From Mycobacterium sp. (GTDB taxonomy: Bacteria > Actinomycetota > Actinomycetes > Mycobacteriales > Mycobacteriaceae), in assembly GCF_029961025.1 (NCBI RefSeq), contig NZ_JASBVP010000004.1, positions 186,001 to 250,000 on the forward strand: DNA of 64,000 nt, given 5' to 3'. Numbering within the stretch: position 1 is the first letter of the stretch; each line of letters opens with the position of its first letter. Below are positions 45,631 to 55,964 of the stretch, piece by piece. Under the pieces are notes generated by a model, which did not search any database, had not been told where the DNA came from, and saw nothing but the letters and a program-made list of their open reading frames with translations. Made by a program: the position numbers and the translations under genes.

Positions 45631-48370
45631 GAACCCGGTGGCGGCGACCGAGCTAGACCGGTTTGCCGCTGGGCTGCCCTTCGTGCTCGACGATTTTCAG
45701 CGGCGCGCTTGTGCGGCGCTGGAACGCGGCCACGGTGTGCTGGTGTGCGCGCCGACCGGCGCCGGCAAGACCGTGGTCGGCGAGTTCGCCGTGCACCTGG
45801 CACTGGCCGTCGGCGGCAAATGCTTTTACACCACGCCCCTGAAAGCCCTGAGCAATCAAAAGCACACCGATTTGGTGGCCCGCTATGGCCGGGACCGGAT
45901 CGGGCTGTTGACCGGCGACCTGTCGGTCAACGGGAATGCGCCGGTGGTGGTGATGACCACCGAAGTGTTGCGCAACATGATCTACGCGGATTCCCCGGCG
46001 CTGCAAGGCCTTTCTTACGTGGTGATGGATGAGGTGCATTTCCTTGCCGACCGGATGCGGGGCGCTGTGTGGGAGGAGGTCATCCTGCATCTGCCCGAAG
46101 AGGTGCGCCTGGTCAGCTTGTCTGCCACGGTCAGCAACGCCGAGGAGTTCGGCGGCTGGATTCAGACCGTGCGTGGTGACACCACGGTAGTGGTTGACGA
46201 GCATCGACCGGTTCCGCTGTGGCAGCACGTCCTGGTGGGCAAGCGGCTATTCGACCTTTTCGACTACCGCACCGAGTCCGGGGGAAGGCCCCGGGTCGAC
46301 CCGCATTTGCTGCGCCACATCGCGCATCGCCGCGAGGCCGAGCGGCTGGCCGACCAGCGGGGGGGTCGTCGCGGCCCCGGACGGCCCGACCGGCTTCGGG
46401 GCCCGAGTCTGTACCGCCCGCCAACCCGGCCGGAGGTCATCCGCCTTTTGGACTCCGAGGGGTTGCTGCCGGCGATCACGTTCGTGTTTTCCCGGGCGGG
46501 ATGTGACGCCGCGGTCAAGCAGTGTCTGCGGTCTGCCCTGTCGCTGACCACCGAGGAGGACCGGGCACGGATCGCGGAGGTCATCGATCACCGCTGCGGC
46601 GATCTCGACGACGCAGACCTGGATGTGCTGGGTTATTACGAGTGGCGGGAGGGGTTGATGCGCGGCCTGGCCGCCCACCACGCCGGACTGCTGCCGGCCT
46701 TCCGCCACACCGTCGAGGAGCTGTTCACCGCGGGGCTGATCAAGGCGGTGTTCGCCACCGAAACCTTGGCGCTGGGCATTAACATGCCGGCCCGCACCGT
46801 GGTGCTCGAACGGCTGGTGAAGTTCAACGGCGAACAGCATCTTCCGCTGACCGCGGGGGAGTACACCCAGCTGACCGGCCGCGCCGGTCGCCGCGGCATC
46901 GACGTCGAGGGCCACGCGGTGGTGATCTGGCATCCCGATGTGGATCCCGGCGAAGTCGCCGGCCTGGCTTCCACCCGCACCTTCCCGCTGCGCAGTTCGT
47001 TCTCCCCGTCCTACAACATGACGATCAACCTGGTGCAGCGGATGGGGCCCGAAGAGGCACACCGGTTGCTGGAGCGGTCCTTCGCCCAGTACCAGGCCGA
47101 CCGGTCGATCGTCGGGTTGGTCCGCGATGTCGAGCGCGGCGAACGGATGCTCGATGAGATCGCCGCCGAACTCGGCGGCCGGAACGCGTCGATCATCGAC
47201 TATGCGCGGCTGCGTGCCCAGGTCACGCAGCGGGAGCGGGCGCAGGCACGGGCAGCGCGGGCCCGGCGACGACAGGCGGCCACCGACGCGCTGGCCGCGC
47301 TGCGCCGTGGCGACATTATCAGCATCCCCCACGGCCGTCGCGGGGGCCTGGCGGTGGTGCTGGAATCCGCCCGTGACAGCGCCGACCCGCGCCCGTTGGT
47401 GCTCACCGAACACCGCTGGACCGGCCGGATCTCGTCGGCGGACTATTCCGGCGCGGCGGTCCCGGTCGGGTCGATGACGCTGCCCAGACGAGTTGAGCAC
47501 CGCCAGCCTCGGGTGCGCCGCGATCTGGCGTCGGCGTTGCGCTCGGCCGCGGCTAATCTGGCGAGGCCGGCTCCCGTCCGCGGTGCGGAGCCCGCCGACG
47601 AGCTCCTGGACGCCGAACTGGCTTCGCTGCGCCAGCGGGTACGCAGTCATCCCGCGCATCGCACGCCCGGGCGGGAGGCCCAACTCCGGGCCGCGGAACG
47701 CTACTTGCGCATCGAACGTGACAACGCCCGGCTGAGGCAGCAGGTGTCGGCCGCCACCAATTCGCTGGCCCAGACGTTCGACCGGATCGTCGGGCTGCTC
47801 GTCGAGCGCGGGTTTATCGAGGTCGTCGCCGGCGACTACCAGGTCACCGACGATGGCCGGCTGCTGGCGCGGATCTACAGCGAAAGCGACCTGCTGGTCG
47901 CCGAATGCCTGCGCACCGGGGCGTGGACGGGTCTGGGGCCGGCCGAGCTGGCGGCCGTGGTCTCGGCGGTGCTCTACGAGTCTCGCGGTGCCGATGGTCC
48001 GGTATCGGTGCAGGCCACAGCCGTGCCCACGCGGCGGTTGCGGCGGGCGCTGGAGCGCACCCACGGGTTGTCCAAAGAGTTGCGCGCCGACGAGCAGCGA
48101 CATCGAATCACCCTGAGCCGCGAACCCGACGACGGTTTTGTCGAGGTGATCTACCGCTGGGCCGAAACCGGGGATCTGGCGGCGGCGCTGGGGGGTTGCG
48201 ATCTGGGCGGCGCGCTGTTGCCGGCGGGAGATTTCGTGCGCTGGTGCCGACAGGTGCTTGATTTGCTGGACCAGATTCGCAACGCGGCGCCGCAACCGGA
48301 CCTGCGGGCCACCGCCAAGCGCGCTATCGACGACATTCGGCGCGGCGTCGTCGCAGTTGACGCCGGGTAG
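45614..48370 (+). CDS. helY: Ski2-like DEAD/H-box helicase HelY
   Basis: A 918-residue superfamily 2 RNA helicase of the Ski2/Mtr4 type. Motif I is [13 protein letters not shown] near residue 50, motif II is [10 protein letters not shown] near residue 138 and motif III is [10 protein letters not shown]. Motif IV/V and VI are seen as [18 protein letters not shown] and [17 protein letters not shown] near 385-430. The C-terminal DSHCT domain covers about residues 740-918. The function in mycobacteria is not well studied; RNA processing or decay is likely. The ATG at 45614 lies within the end of tatC, so the genes are coupled. Confidence 0.94.
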   Translation: MTTSPENPVAATELDRFAAGLPFVLDDFQRRACAALERGHGVLVCAPTGAGKTVVGEFAVHLALAVGGKCFYTTPLKALSNQKHTDLVARYGRDRIGLLTGDLSVNGNAPVVVMTTEVLRNMIYADSPALQGLSYVVMDEVHFLADRMRGAVWEEVILHLPEEVRLVSLSATVSNAEEFGGWIQTVRGDTTVVVDEHRPVPLWQHVLVGKRLFDLFDYRTESGGRPRVDPHLLRHIAHRREAERLADQRGGRRGPGRPDRLRGPSLYRPPTRPEVIRLLDSEGLLPAITFVFSRAGCDAAVKQCLRSALSLTTEEDRARIAEVIDHRCGDLDDADLDVLGYYEWREGLMRGLAAHHAGLLPAFRHTVEELFTAGLIKAVFATETLALGINMPARTVVLERLVKFNGEQHLPLTAGEYTQLTGRAGRRGIDVEGHAVVIWHPDVDPGEVAGLASTRTFPLRSSFSPSYNMTINLVQRMGPEEAHRLLERSFAQYQADRSIVGLVRDVERGERMLDEIAAELGGRNASIIDYARLRAQVTQRERAQARAARARRRQAATDALAALRRGDIISIPHGRRGGLAVVLESARDSADPRPLVLTEHRWTGRISSADYSGAAVPVGSMTLPRRVEHRQPRVRRDLASALRSAAANLARPAPVRGAEPADELLDAELASLRQRVRSHPAHRTPGREAQLRAAERYLRIERDNARLRQQVSAATNSLAQTFDRIVGLLVERGFIEVVAGDYQVTDDGRLLARIYSESDLLVAECLRTGAWTGLGPAELAAVVSAVLYESRGADGPVSVQATAVPTRRLRRALERTHGLSKELRADEQRHRITLSREPDDGFVEVIYRWAETGDLAAALGGCDLGGALLPAGDFVRWCRQVLDLLDQIRNAAPQPDLRATAKRAIDDIRRGVVAVDAG

Positions 48371-48446
48371 GCTGGGCGCAAGCTACCGTACATCGGGCGC
48401 CGCGTGATCAGGATGTGAGCCAGGACTGAGAGGACCGAGCAAACCG

Positions 48447-49184
48447 ATGAGTGGACCGCAGGAACCCGATCCGACACAGTGGCAGCCGCCCGGTCAAGGG
48501 GAAGGTCAGCAACCCCAGCAGCCCACGGTGCAGGCGTCGCCCTGGCAGCCCGGTAGCGATCAGCAGACCTGGCAGGCGCCCGCCTACACGCCCCCCGGGT
48601 ATCCGCCGTACCAGCCGCCGCCGGCGGCGTTCTACCCGCCTGCGCAGCCCTACCCCGGGCAGTATCCGCAACCCACTCCGGGCTACCCCCAGCCGGAGCC
48701 GTACGCCGCGCCACCCGGCCAGTTCCCGCCGCAACCGGGGCAGTACGCCCAGCCCGGCCAGTTCCCGCCGCAGCCGGGGCAGTACGCCCAGCCCGGCCAG
48801 TTCCCGCCGCAGCCGGGGCAGTACGGCCAGCCGTCCGTCTCCACCCGGCGCTCTGTCGCGGTGATCGGCACCGTCGTCGGGGTGTTCGCGACGATCGTCA
48901 TCGCGGTGGTGCTGGTCCTCGGCTTTTGGGCGCCCGGCTTTTTCGTCACCACCAAACTGGACATCACCAAGGCCCAGGCCGGCGTGCAGCAAATCCTCAG
49001 CGACGAGACCAACGGTTACGGCGCGAAGAACGTCAAAGACGTCAAGTGCAACAACGGTCAGGACCCGGTCGTCAAAAAAGGTGCCTCCTTCGACTGCGAG
49101 GTCAGCATCGACGGCACCATGCGCCACGTGACGGTGACCTTCCAGGACAACAAGGGCACCTACGAGGTCGGCCGGCCCAAATAA
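48447..49184 (+). CDS. Proline-rich membrane protein with DUF4333 domain (Rv2091c-like)
   Basis: A 245-residue membrane protein. Residues 1-128 are a Pro/Gln/Gly/Tyr-rich cytoplasm-side arm. A basic STRRSV segment and one membrane helix (about residues 133-157) follow. The C-terminal domain outside the membrane (about 160-245) matches DUF4333: [51 protein letters not shown], with two Cys that could pair. Within the arm a 13-residue unit ([13 protein letters not shown]) is repeated three times. It follows helY by 76 bases. Similar proline-rich arms occur in mycobacterial proteins that bind Wag31 or other polar partners; a function is not known. Confidence 0.88.
   Translation: MSGPQEPDPTQWQPPGQGEGQQPQQPTVQASPWQPGSDQQTWQAPAYTPPGYPPYQPPPAAFYPPAQPYPGQYPQPTPGYPQPEPYAAPPGQFPPQPGQYAQPGQFPPQPGQYAQPGQFPPQPGQYGQPSVSTRRSVAVIGTVVGVFATIVIAVVLVLGFWAPGFFVTTKLDITKAQAGVQQILSDETNGYGAKNVKDVKCNNGQDPVVKKGASFDCEVSIDGTMRHVTVTFQDNKGTYEVGRPK
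48714..48830 (+). repeat. Three 39-bp repeats coding for 13-residue Pro/Gln units
   Basis: Units start at 48714, 48753 and 48792 and differ by one or two bases. They are in frame in the DUF4333 gene and encode [17 protein letters not shown] units, so copy number changes the length of the protein arm without a frameshift. Confidence 0.85.
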
Positions 49185-49208
49185 CGCCGGCCCGGCTACA
49201 CCCGGCAA

Positions 49209-50171
49209 TCACCACCGCGGCAGGCCGGCCAGTGCCTTGTGCAGACGGGCGACCGGTGAGCCGACGCCGTGGCGCACGGCCAGGTCGGCGACGCGGTGCG
49301 GGTCGGCGGCGGTAAGCGGCAGGGCGTCGGACGCCGTTGAGAGGGTGACCGGCGCGTCGGTGGCCACCCGCACCACCGGGACGGCGGCCTGGATGTAGCC
49401 GGCGGCGGCCACCAGTGTGCCGCGAACACCCCCACCCATCGGCGACTCCGGATCCCGGGCGGCCGCCAGGATCCGCTCCAGCGAGCCATACCGAGCCAGC
49501 AGCGCAGCCGCGGTCTTCTCCCCGATGCCCGGCACCCCCGGCAACCCGTCGGAGGGATCACCCCGCAGCAGCGCCAGCTCGGCGTAGGCCGCGCCGGCCC
49601 GCCGCGGCGGCAGCCCGTAGCGTTCGGCGACCTCGGCGGGCCCGAACATCGTCGCTTTCGAGAGCCCACGGCCCAGGTAGAGCACCCGAACGGCAACCGG
49701 CTCGTCGGCTACCAGCTGCAGCAGGTCACGGTCCCCGCTGACCACCACGACCGGGTCACGGCGTTCCACGGCGGCCAGGGTGCCGATCACGTCGTCGGCC
49801 TCGAACCCGGGTGCGCCCGCCGTGGGGATACCGAACGCGTCGAGCAGCTCGAGAATCGTGTCGACCTGCGGCGCCAGCTCGTCGGGGACGTCCTCGGCGT
49901 CGGGTTGGCCATCCGATTCCGACCGGGCTACCCGGTGCGCCTTATATGACGGGATCAGCTCCACCCGGAACCGTGGGCGCCAGTCCAGGTCGAGGCACAC
50001 CACCAGCCGGGCGGGCCGTTGCCGGGCGATGACCAGGGCCAGGGAATCGAGGAATCCCCGCACCGCATTGACCGGCCGGCCGTCGGGCGCGGTGATCGAC
50101 GAGGGCAGCCCATAGTAGGACCGAAACCACATGCTGGCGCCGTCGAGCAACAGCAGGGGCATGGTCGTCAT
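49209..50171 (-). CDS. 5'-3' exonuclease, FEN-like (Rv2090-like)
   Basis: A 320-residue protein equivalent to the 5'-nuclease domain of DNA polymerase I but encoded alone. It begins [25 protein letters not shown] with the first metal-binding Asp. [11 protein letters not shown] and [13 protein letters not shown] carry the next acidic cluster. A helix-hairpin-helix follows ([20 protein letters not shown]). The ATG at 50171 is chosen by homology; longer readings run antisense into pepE. It is convergent with the DUF4333 gene and divergent from pepE. A role in Okazaki fragment processing is likely from family knowledge. Confidence 0.92.
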   Translation of the reverse strand: MTTMPLLLLDGASMWFRSYYGLPSSITAPDGRPVNAVRGFLDSLALVIARQRPARLVVCLDLDWRPRFRVELIPSYKAHRVARSESDGQPDAEDVPDELAPQVDTILELLDAFGIPTAGAPGFEADDVIGTLAAVERRDPVVVVSGDRDLLQLVADEPVAVRVLYLGRGLSKATMFGPAEVAERYGLPPRRAGAAYAELALLRGDPSDGLPGVPGIGEKTAAALLARYGSLERILAAARDPESPMGGGVRGTLVAAAGYIQAAVPVVRVATDAPVTLSTASDALPLTAADPHRVADLAVRHGVGSPVARLHKALAGLPRW

Positions 50172-50201
50172 CCTGCCAGCATGGCGACCGGCATGACGAC
50201 G

Positions 50202-50207
50202 TAGCCT
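50202..50207 (+). promoter_or_regulatory. Candidate -10 box for pepE
   Basis: TAGCCT fits TANNNT and is followed by 7 bases and the GTG at 50215, without a ribosome site; a leaderless start is suggested. Confidence 0.45.
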
Positions 50208-50214
50208 GGCCGGC

Positions 50215-51342
50215 GTGGAGTCCCGGCGATTCGACACCGCGGTGTATGCCCGCCGGCTCGCGACGGCGGCCGCGGCGACCGCCGGGGCGGGCCTGACCGG
50301 CCTGGTGCTCACCCCGGGGCCCGACCTGCAGTATCTGCTCGGTTCGCGCGCCCAAACTTTCGAACGGCTCACCGCGCTGGTGCTGCCGGCTTGTGGGCCG
50401 GCCAGCGTCGTGGTGCCGCGGTTGGAGCTGGCCACGCTCGGCGAGTCGGCCGTGACCGAGCTGGACCTACCGGTGCGGGCCTGGGGTGACGGTGAGGACC
50501 CCTACCGGCTGGTGGCCGCGGTGCTCGGCGGCGCGCCCGCCACGGTCGCCGTGAATGACTCCATGCCGGCCCGGCACCTGCTGGCTTTGGCGGAAGCCCT
50601 CGAAACGCTGCCGGTGCTGGCCACCGATGTGCTGTCCGGGCTGCGGATGATCAAAGACGCGGCCGAAATCGACGTCCTGCGCAAGGCCGGGGCGGCCATC
50701 GACCGGGTGCACGCCCGGGTGCCGGGGTTCCTCACACCGGGGCGGACCGAGGCCGACGTCGCCGCAGAGATCGCTGAAGCGATTGTGGCCGAAGGGCATT
50801 CGAAGGCGGCGTTCGTGATCGTCGGCTCCGGCCCGCACAGCGCCGACCCGCATCACGAGTGTTCGGACCGGCAACTGCGGGCCGGTGACGTGGTGGTGGT
50901 GGACATCGGCGGCGTGTGCGAGCCGGGATACCACTCCGACTCGACCCGCACCTACAGCATCGGCGAGCCCAGCCCCGAAGTCGCACAGCGGTATGCGATC
51001 CTGAAACGCGCCCAGCGGGCGGCGATGGCCGCGGTGCGTCCGGGTGTGACCGCCGAACAGGTCGACGCCGCCGCCCGCGACGTGCTGGCCCGCGCCGGGC
51101 TGGCCGGGCAGTTCGTGCACCGCACCGGCCACGGGATCGGGCTGGCGGTGCATGAAGAGCCCTACATCGTCGCCGGCAACGCGCTGCCGCTGGCCGCAGG
51201 CATGGTCTTCTCGATCGAGCCGGGCATCTATTTCCCGGGCCGCTGGGGGGCGCGCATCGAAGACATCGTCATCGTGACCGAGCACGGCGCCGTTCCCGTC
51301 AACAACCGGCCCCGCGAGCTGGTGGTGGTGCCGGTCGGCTGA
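50215..51342 (+). CDS. pepE: M24 family Xaa-Pro dipeptidase PepE
   Basis: A 375-residue metallopeptidase of the creatinase/prolidase type (Rv2089c homologue), which releases X-Pro dipeptides. After the N-terminal creatinase-like domain (residues 1-145) come the metal motifs: [20 protein letters not shown] (two Asp, near residues 230-245), [16 protein letters not shown] (His near 305), FSIEPGIY (Glu) and ARIEDIVIV (Glu). All five metal ligands appear present. It starts at a GTG just after the divergent exonuclease gene. Confidence 0.94.
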   Translation: MESRRFDTAVYARRLATAAAATAGAGLTGLVLTPGPDLQYLLGSRAQTFERLTALVLPACGPASVVVPRLELATLGESAVTELDLPVRAWGDGEDPYRLVAAVLGGAPATVAVNDSMPARHLLALAEALETLPVLATDVLSGLRMIKDAAEIDVLRKAGAAIDRVHARVPGFLTPGRTEADVAAEIAEAIVAEGHSKAAFVIVGSGPHSADPHHECSDRQLRAGDVVVVDIGGVCEPGYHSDSTRTYSIGEPSPEVAQRYAILKRAQRAAMAAVRPGVTAEQVDAAARDVLARAGLAGQFVHRTGHGIGLAVHEEPYIVAGNALPLAAGMVFSIEPGIYFPGRWGARIEDIVIVTEHGAVPVNNRPRELVVVPVG

Positions 51343-51413
51343 AGCCGCTGTGACGCTGCGTCGCCGACGCCGGTGCGCCGCACCGGAAGTTCAATGCCGG
51401 CGCTGGGAGCGGC

Positions 51414-51419
51414 TACGCT
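51414..51419 (+). promoter_or_regulatory. Candidate -10 box for the GyrA-like/GNAT gene
   Basis: TACGCT is identical to the pafA box and lies 6 bases before the ATG at 51426; no ribosome site is visible. Confidence 0.5.
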
Positions 51420-51425
51420 GATCGA

Positions 51426-52091
51426 ATGCTCAATCACGACCGTGCCGCCGCCCGCCGGGAGATCGCCGACGCTTTGCTCACCGCGCTGGAACGCCGCCAC
51501 GAGGTGCTCGATCTGATCGTGGACGCGCGGGACCGCCCGTCGGCGGTCGATCGGATCGCCGCGTTGCTGGGCACCTCACGCCTGGGCGCCGAGGCGGTGA
51601 TCGGGATGTCGTTCGACCAGCTCACCAAGGAGTCACGGAAAAAGATCGCCGCCGAGCTCGACGACCTGAACAAGCAACTGACCTTCACTTTCCGGGAGCG
51701 GCCGGCGAGCTCCGGCGACAGTCTGGTGCTGCGCCCCTTCGCCGGCGAATCCGATCGCGACATCTTCGCCGCACGCACCCAGGACATCGGTGCCCCAGGG
51801 GACGGATCCGGTGGGCCGGTCGGCGATCTCGACGAGGAGATCGCCGCGGCGCTGGCGCGCATCGAGGCCGAGGAAGCCGCCTGGTTCGTCGCACTCGACG
51901 GCGTCCAGAAGGTCGGGATGGTCTTCGGCGAACTCGTCGGTGGCGAGGTTCATGTCCGGATCTGGATCCGCCCGGAGTGCCGGCACCGCGGCTACGGCAC
52001 GGCCGCGCTGGCCAAATCGCGACCGGAGATGGCGGCCTATTTCCCCGCGGTGCCGCTGGTGATCTGGGCGCCCGGCGCCCGACCCGGGTAG
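51426..52091 (+). CDS. GyrA coiled-coil-like domain fused to a GNAT acetyltransferase domain
   Basis: A 221-residue two-part protein. Residues 1-88 look like the C-gate/coiled-coil segment of DNA gyrase A: HEVLDLIVDARDRPSAVDRI, then ALLGTSRLGAEAVIGMSFDQLT and KIAAELDDLNKQL follow the GyrA pattern. Residues about 100-221 look like a GNAT domain with FRxR-type start LVLRPF and the acetyl-CoA loop RIWIRPECRHRGYGTAAL near residue 178. The last strands after residue 205 are short. No such gene stands between pepE and the Rv2074 homologue in the M. tuberculosis order as remembered. The substrate is unknown. Confidence 0.75.
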   Translation: MLNHDRAAARREIADALLTALERRHEVLDLIVDARDRPSAVDRIAALLGTSRLGAEAVIGMSFDQLTKESRKKIAAELDDLNKQLTFTFRERPASSGDSLVLRPFAGESDRDIFAARTQDIGAPGDGSGGPVGDLDEEIAAALARIEAEEAAWFVALDGVQKVGMVFGELVGGEVHVRIWIRPECRHRGYGTAALAKSRPEMAAYFPAVPLVIWAPGARPG

Positions 52092-52125
52092 CGACCCGCG
52101 GGTGCGCCGCGGCAGCCGCCGAGCC

Positions 52126-52533
52126 TTAACCGCGCTCCAGCAGATCCGAAGAACCCAGCACCCGCTGCACCCGGACCTCGATAACCACCCGCCGCGGGTT
52201 GGGCCGCGGGATCCGGTATCGCTGGGCGTAGCGCAGCTCCGCGTCCCGCACGGCAGTGGCGTCGCTGTTGACGGTGGCCCGCCCCTCCAGCGATAGCCAG
52301 CGGGCCCCGTCCACCTGACTGAGCACGGCGATCCCGCTACGTTGGGCGTTGACCGCCTTCTGCGAGCCGCCCGTGGTGATCACCCGCGCGATGTGCGTTT
52401 CGGGGTCGAAGGTGAACCCGACCGCCACGACGTGGGGTGAATTGTCGGCCCGCAGCGTGGTCAACATGGCCAGATGGCGTTCGGTGAGAAACGCCAGTGC
52501 CTCACTGGTGAGCCGGGTTGCGGTTTTCGCCAT
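52126..52533 (-). CDS. F420-dependent biliverdin reductase-like protein (Rv2074-like)
   Basis: A 135-residue split-barrel flavin/deazaflavin oxidoreductase, highly similar to Rv2074. That protein reduces biliverdin with the mycobacterial cofactor F420; older annotation called it a pyridoxamine oxidase. The segments [44 protein letters not shown] and [10 protein letters not shown] are typical. The ATG at 52533 is used; a GTG directly before it is possible. It is convergent with the GNAT gene and divergent from cobL. Confidence 0.93.
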   Translation of the reverse strand: MAKTATRLTSEALAFLTERHLAMLTTLRADNSPHVVAVGFTFDPETHIARVITTGGSQKAVNAQRSGIAVLSQVDGARWLSLEGRATVNSDATAVRDAELRYAQRYRIPRPNPRRVVIEVRVQRVLGSSDLLERG

Positions 52534-52650
52534 CACCGTTCACGCTAGCGCAGGTCATGATCACCGCCGTGAACGACACGGGTGCCGGGCCGGTGGTGAT
52601 TATGCGGCGGCCGGGCGGGGGTAACGTCCGCCTCCGGGGAAGGGTGGCAC

Positions 52651-53835
52651 ATGATCGTCGTGGTCGGTATCGGCGCCGACGGCATGGCGGGACTGTCGGC
52701 GGCGTCTCGTTGCGAATTACAAAAGGCGACGGTCATTTACGGTTCAAAGCGGCAACTTGACCTGCTCGACGAGACGGTGACCGCGATCCGGCGGGAGTGG
52801 CCTTCGCCGATGCTGCCGGCGCTGCGCCGCCTCGGTGAGCGCTCCCCCGATGATGCCGCCGAGGTGCACGTGTTGGCCAGCGGCGATCCGTTGCTGCACG
52901 GCGTCGGTGCCACGCTGCTCGGGATGTTCGGGCCCGAGCGGGTGCGGGTGCTGCCGCACGTGTCCGCGGTGACGCTGGCGTGCGCGCGGCTGGGCTGGAG
53001 CGTACCGGACACCGAGGTCATCAGCCTGGTCAGCGCACCGGCGGCCACCGCGGTGCGCCGCGGCGGTCGGGCGATCGTGCTGTCGCGCGACCGGTCCACG
53101 CCGACGACCCTGGCGATGCTGCTGGACACCCACGGTCGCGGCGACTCCGAGTTCAGCGTGCTCGAGCAGCTCGGCGGCCCAGGTGAACGCCGCCGCGACC
53201 ACACGGCCCGCGAGTGGGCGGCCGAGGCGCCCGTCGACGTCGACGATCTCAATGTGGTCGCGGTGCGCTACCTGCCCGATGAGCGCATGTCGCCGGCTCC
53301 GGATGACGCGTTCCGCCACGATGGGCAGATCACCAAGCAGCGGATGCGGGCGGTGACCCTGGCGGCGCTGGCGCCGCGGCCAGGGGAGTGCCTGTGGGAT
53401 GTCGGCGCGGGCTCGGGCAGTATCGCGGTCGAGTGGTGCCGCAGCTGGCGTGGCTGCACCGCGGTGGCATTCGAACGCGATGAGCGGCGCCGGCAGAACA
53501 TCCGGTTCAACGCCGCGGCGTTCGGTGTTGACATCCAGGTGCGCGGAGCGGCCCCGGGGGCCTTCGGCGGCGCGGCGACACCGTCGGCGGTGTTCATCGG
53601 CGGCGGGCTCACCCGTCCCGGCCTGCTCGACGCCTGCCTTGACGCCTTGCCCAAAGGTGGGCGCCTGGTTGCCAATGCGGTCACTGCCGAGTCTGAAGCT
53701 GTTGTCGTGCAGGCGTATTCACGTTTAGGTGGGGAGCTGCGGCGCTTCCAGCACTATCACGGCGAGCCGCTCGGCGGCTTCACCGGCTGGCGCCCCCAGC
53801 TGCCGGTCACCCAGTGGGAGATGTCCAAGCCGTGA
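52651..53835 (+). CDS. cobL: Precorrin-6Y C5,15-methyltransferase (decarboxylating) CobL
   Basis: A 394-residue bifunctional methyltransferase of cobalamin synthesis that methylates C5 and C15 and removes the acetate carboxyl at C12. The N-terminal CbiE-type domain starts MIVVVGIGADGMAGLS and has the LASGDPLLHGVG loop near residue 73. The C-terminal CbiT-type domain (about 225-394) has the SAM motif CLWDVGAGSGSIAVEWCRSW near residue 247. GGGGAAGGGTGG precedes the ATG. It overlaps cobM. Confidence 0.95.
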   Translation: MIVVVGIGADGMAGLSAASRCELQKATVIYGSKRQLDLLDETVTAIRREWPSPMLPALRRLGERSPDDAAEVHVLASGDPLLHGVGATLLGMFGPERVRVLPHVSAVTLACARLGWSVPDTEVISLVSAPAATAVRRGGRAIVLSRDRSTPTTLAMLLDTHGRGDSEFSVLEQLGGPGERRRDHTAREWAAEAPVDVDDLNVVAVRYLPDERMSPAPDDAFRHDGQITKQRMRAVTLAALAPRPGECLWDVGAGSGSIAVEWCRSWRGCTAVAFERDERRRQNIRFNAAAFGVDIQVRGAAPGAFGGAATPSAVFIGGGLTRPGLLDACLDALPKGGRLVANAVTAESEAVVVQAYSRLGGELRRFQHYHGEPLGGFTGWRPQLPVTQWEMSKP

Positions 53836-54620
53836 CCGTGTACTTCATTGGTGCGGGCCCCGGTGCCGCCGACCTGATCACGGTGCGCGGGCAGCGGTTG
53901 CTAGCCCGGTGCCCGGTGTGCCTTTACGCCGGGTCGATCATGCCCGAGGAGTTGCTGGCCCTGTGTCCGCCCGGCGCGCGCATCGTCGACACCGGCCCGT
54001 TGACGCTGCGCCAGATCGTCGCCGAACTGGCCGCCGCCGATGCCGCCGGGCAGGACGTGGCGCGGCTGCACTCCGGCGACCCATCGCTCTACAGCGCGCT
54101 GGCCGAGCAGTGCCGTCGGCTGAACGCGCTGGGCATTCGCTACGAGATCGTGCCCGGGGTCCCGGCTTTCGCGGCGGCCGCCGCCGCCCTGGGCCGCGAG
54201 CTCACCGTGCCCGGGGTGGCGCAGACGGTGACCCTGACCCGGGTGGCCACCGTGTCCACGCCCATGCCGCCCGGCGAGGACCTCGCTACCTTGTCGCGCT
54301 CCCGGTCCACCCTGGTGGTGCACTTGGCGGCCGCGCAGATCGACACGATTGTCCCGCAACTGTTGGCCGGGGGATACCGGGCGAACACACCCGCGGCGGT
54401 GGTGGCTTTCGCCAGCTGGCCGCAGCAGATCGTGCTGCGCGGCACCCTGGCCGATGTGGCGGGGCAGATGCGTGACGCGGCGATCCGCAAGACCGCCGTC
54501 ATCATCGTCGGTGACGCGCTGGCGGCCGAGGGGTTCACCGACAGCTACCTGTATTCGGCGGCCCGGCGCGCCGGTGACGAGCGCGGCCCGGCATCGGCTC
54601 GCGGCCGGGTGGCGGACTGA
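53832..54620 (+). CDS. cobM: Precorrin-4 C11-methyltransferase CobM
   Basis: A 262-residue SAM-dependent methyltransferase acting at C11 of precorrin-4. The fold signatures are VYFIGAGPGAADLITVRG at the N-terminus, VARLHSGDPSLYSALAEQ near residue 76 and YEIVPGVPAFAAAAAALG near residue 102. It starts at a GTG overlapping the cobL stop (GTGA) and ends overlapping the cobK ATG, so the three genes are translationally coupled. Confidence 0.95.
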   Translation: MTVYFIGAGPGAADLITVRGQRLLARCPVCLYAGSIMPEELLALCPPGARIVDTGPLTLRQIVAELAAADAAGQDVARLHSGDPSLYSALAEQCRRLNALGIRYEIVPGVPAFAAAAAALGRELTVPGVAQTVTLTRVATVSTPMPPGEDLATLSRSRSTLVVHLAAAQIDTIVPQLLAGGYRANTPAAVVAFASWPQQIVLRGTLADVAGQMRDAAIRKTAVIIVGDALAAEGFTDSYLYSAARRAGDERGPASARGRVAD

Positions 54621-55363
54621 TGCGGGTTCTGCTGCTCGGCGGCACCGCCGAGGCCCGGGCCCTGGCGGGCCTGTTGCATCCCCGGGTCGACATCATCAGC
54701 TCGCTGGCCGGACGGGTGCCGCGCCCGGCGCTGCCCGCCGGGCCGGTGCGGGTTGGCGGGTTCGGTGGCGTCGAGGGCCTGCGCCGCTGGTTGCGCGACG
54801 AGCGGATCGGCGCCGTCGTCGACGCCACCCACCCGTTTGCGGCGACCATCACGGCGCACGCCGCGACGGTGTGCGCCGAGTTGCGGCTGCCGTACCTGGC
54901 GCTGGTCCGCCCGCCATGGGATCCCGGTAGCGCCATCGTCGTGGGGTCGGATATCGAAGCAGCGGAAACGATTTCCCGCAAAGGTTTTTCGCGGGTGTTT
55001 CTCACCACCGGCCGGTCCAGTGTGGGGGCCTTCGCCGCCAGCGACGCGTGGTTTTTGATCCGCGTGGTCACCGCCCCCGACGCCGGCTCGCTGCCGCGCC
55101 GCCACGCGATCGTGCTGGCGCGCGGCCCGTATCACTACGACGCCGAGTGCGCGCTGCTGCGCGAGCACCGCATCGACGTGCTGGTAACCAAGAACAGCGG
55201 CGGCGAGATGACCAGGGCGAAGCTGGACGCCGCGGCCGCGCTGGACATCCCGGTGGTGATGGTGGCGCGTCCGGCGCTGCCGGCCGGGGTGCGGGCGGTC
55301 GGCACCGTCGGGGAGGCCGTGCAGTGGGTCACCCGGCTGACCGGTGGCACTCCCGGCCGCTGA
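54620..55363 (+). CDS. cobK: Precorrin-6A reductase CobK
   Basis: A 247-residue NADPH-dependent reductase that converts precorrin-6A to precorrin-6B. The N-terminal LLLGGTAEARALAGLL motif binds NADPH; VDATHPFAATITAHA near residue 71, FLTTGRSSVGAFA and VTKNSGGEMTRAKLDAA near residue 193 are family-typical. Its ATG uses the last base of the cobM stop (TGATG). It ends the cobL-M-K run. Confidence 0.95.
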   Translation: MRVLLLGGTAEARALAGLLHPRVDIISSLAGRVPRPALPAGPVRVGGFGGVEGLRRWLRDERIGAVVDATHPFAATITAHAATVCAELRLPYLALVRPPWDPGSAIVVGSDIEAAETISRKGFSRVFLTTGRSSVGAFAASDAWFLIRVVTAPDAGSLPRRHAIVLARGPYHYDAECALLREHRIDVLVTKNSGGEMTRAKLDAAAALDIPVVMVARPALPAGVRAVGTVGEAVQWVTRLTGGTPGR

Positions 55364-55426
55364 CCGGTCACCCGACTGGCCCCCGCGAGTCCGCGCGTCC
55401 GTACCGCCGGACCAGCTTCCCAAATA

Positions 55427-55442
55427 ATACCGGGTAGGGTAT
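55427..55442. promoter_or_regulatory. Small inverted repeat in an AT-rich promoter region before mmpS
   Basis: ATACC (55427-55431) and GGTAT (55438-55442) flank a 6-base centre inside an unusually AT-rich tract that runs on into TATATATCT, a likely -10 region. This 172-base gap is the only plausible control region for the mmpS-mmpL pair. The sequence is not an IdeR box. The repressor-site reading is a weak inference. Confidence 0.3.
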
Positions 55443-55535
55443 ATATCTGGAGTCGGCCGTTCCTGTTCGCCGCGGTGGCTCGGCCGTGAAACTATTTACC
55501 GGCAAGCTTGAGGCCGTCTGTGGAGGGAACGTCAC

Positions 55536-55964
55536 ATGTTGACCATGCTCAAGCGGGCTTGGGTGCCGCTGGTCGTCATCGTTGTCGTCGCCATGGGCGG
55601 CGTCGCCGTCAGCCGGCTGCGTGGCGTCTTCGGTTCCGATGAGATTTTCACGTCGACCGGCACCGTGGAGAGGATCGTGAATTTCAACCCCAAACGCGTG
55701 ACCTACGAGGTGTTCGGGCCCGCCGACACGGCGGGAACCGTCAGCTACTTGAACAAGCTGGCGCAACCCGAGCAGGCCACCTTCACCAGCCTGCCCTGGA
55801 CCTATACGCTGACCACGACGATTCCCGCCGTGGTCGCCGATGTGGTGGCCCAAGGCAACAGCGACAGCATCGGGTGTCGCATCACCGTGAACGGTGAGGT
55901 GAAGGACGAGCATGTCATCCGGGAGCACCACGCCCAGGCCTTCTGTCTGGTGAAAGCCGCATGA
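55536..55964 (+). CDS. MmpS family membrane protein
   Basis: A 142-residue MmpS. One membrane helix (RAWVPLVVIVVVAMGGVAV, residues 7-25) is followed by a beta domain outside the membrane with the family's FNPKRVTYEVFGPA near residue 48, LPWTYTLTTT near residue 88, GNSDSIGCRITVNGEVKDE and a terminal CLVKAA. It is the periplasmic partner of the MmpL pump encoded next, whose ATG overlaps its stop (ATGA). Ribosome site TGGAGGGAACG. It is the intact counterpart of the broken gene at 16189. Confidence 0.95.
   Translation: MLTMLKRAWVPLVVIVVVAMGGVAVSRLRGVFGSDEIFTSTGTVERIVNFNPKRVTYEVFGPADTAGTVSYLNKLAQPEQATFTSLPWTYTLTTTIPAVVADVVAQGNSDSIGCRITVNGEVKDEHVIREHHAQAFCLVKAA

Noticed and set aside
46247..48295. 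A 682-codon frame antisense to helY, and similar long frames antisense to metH and mshC
   Set aside because: High-GC coding DNA gives long open antisense frames; the sense strands carry complete conserved enzymes and the antisense products are His/Gly/Arg-rich without motifs.
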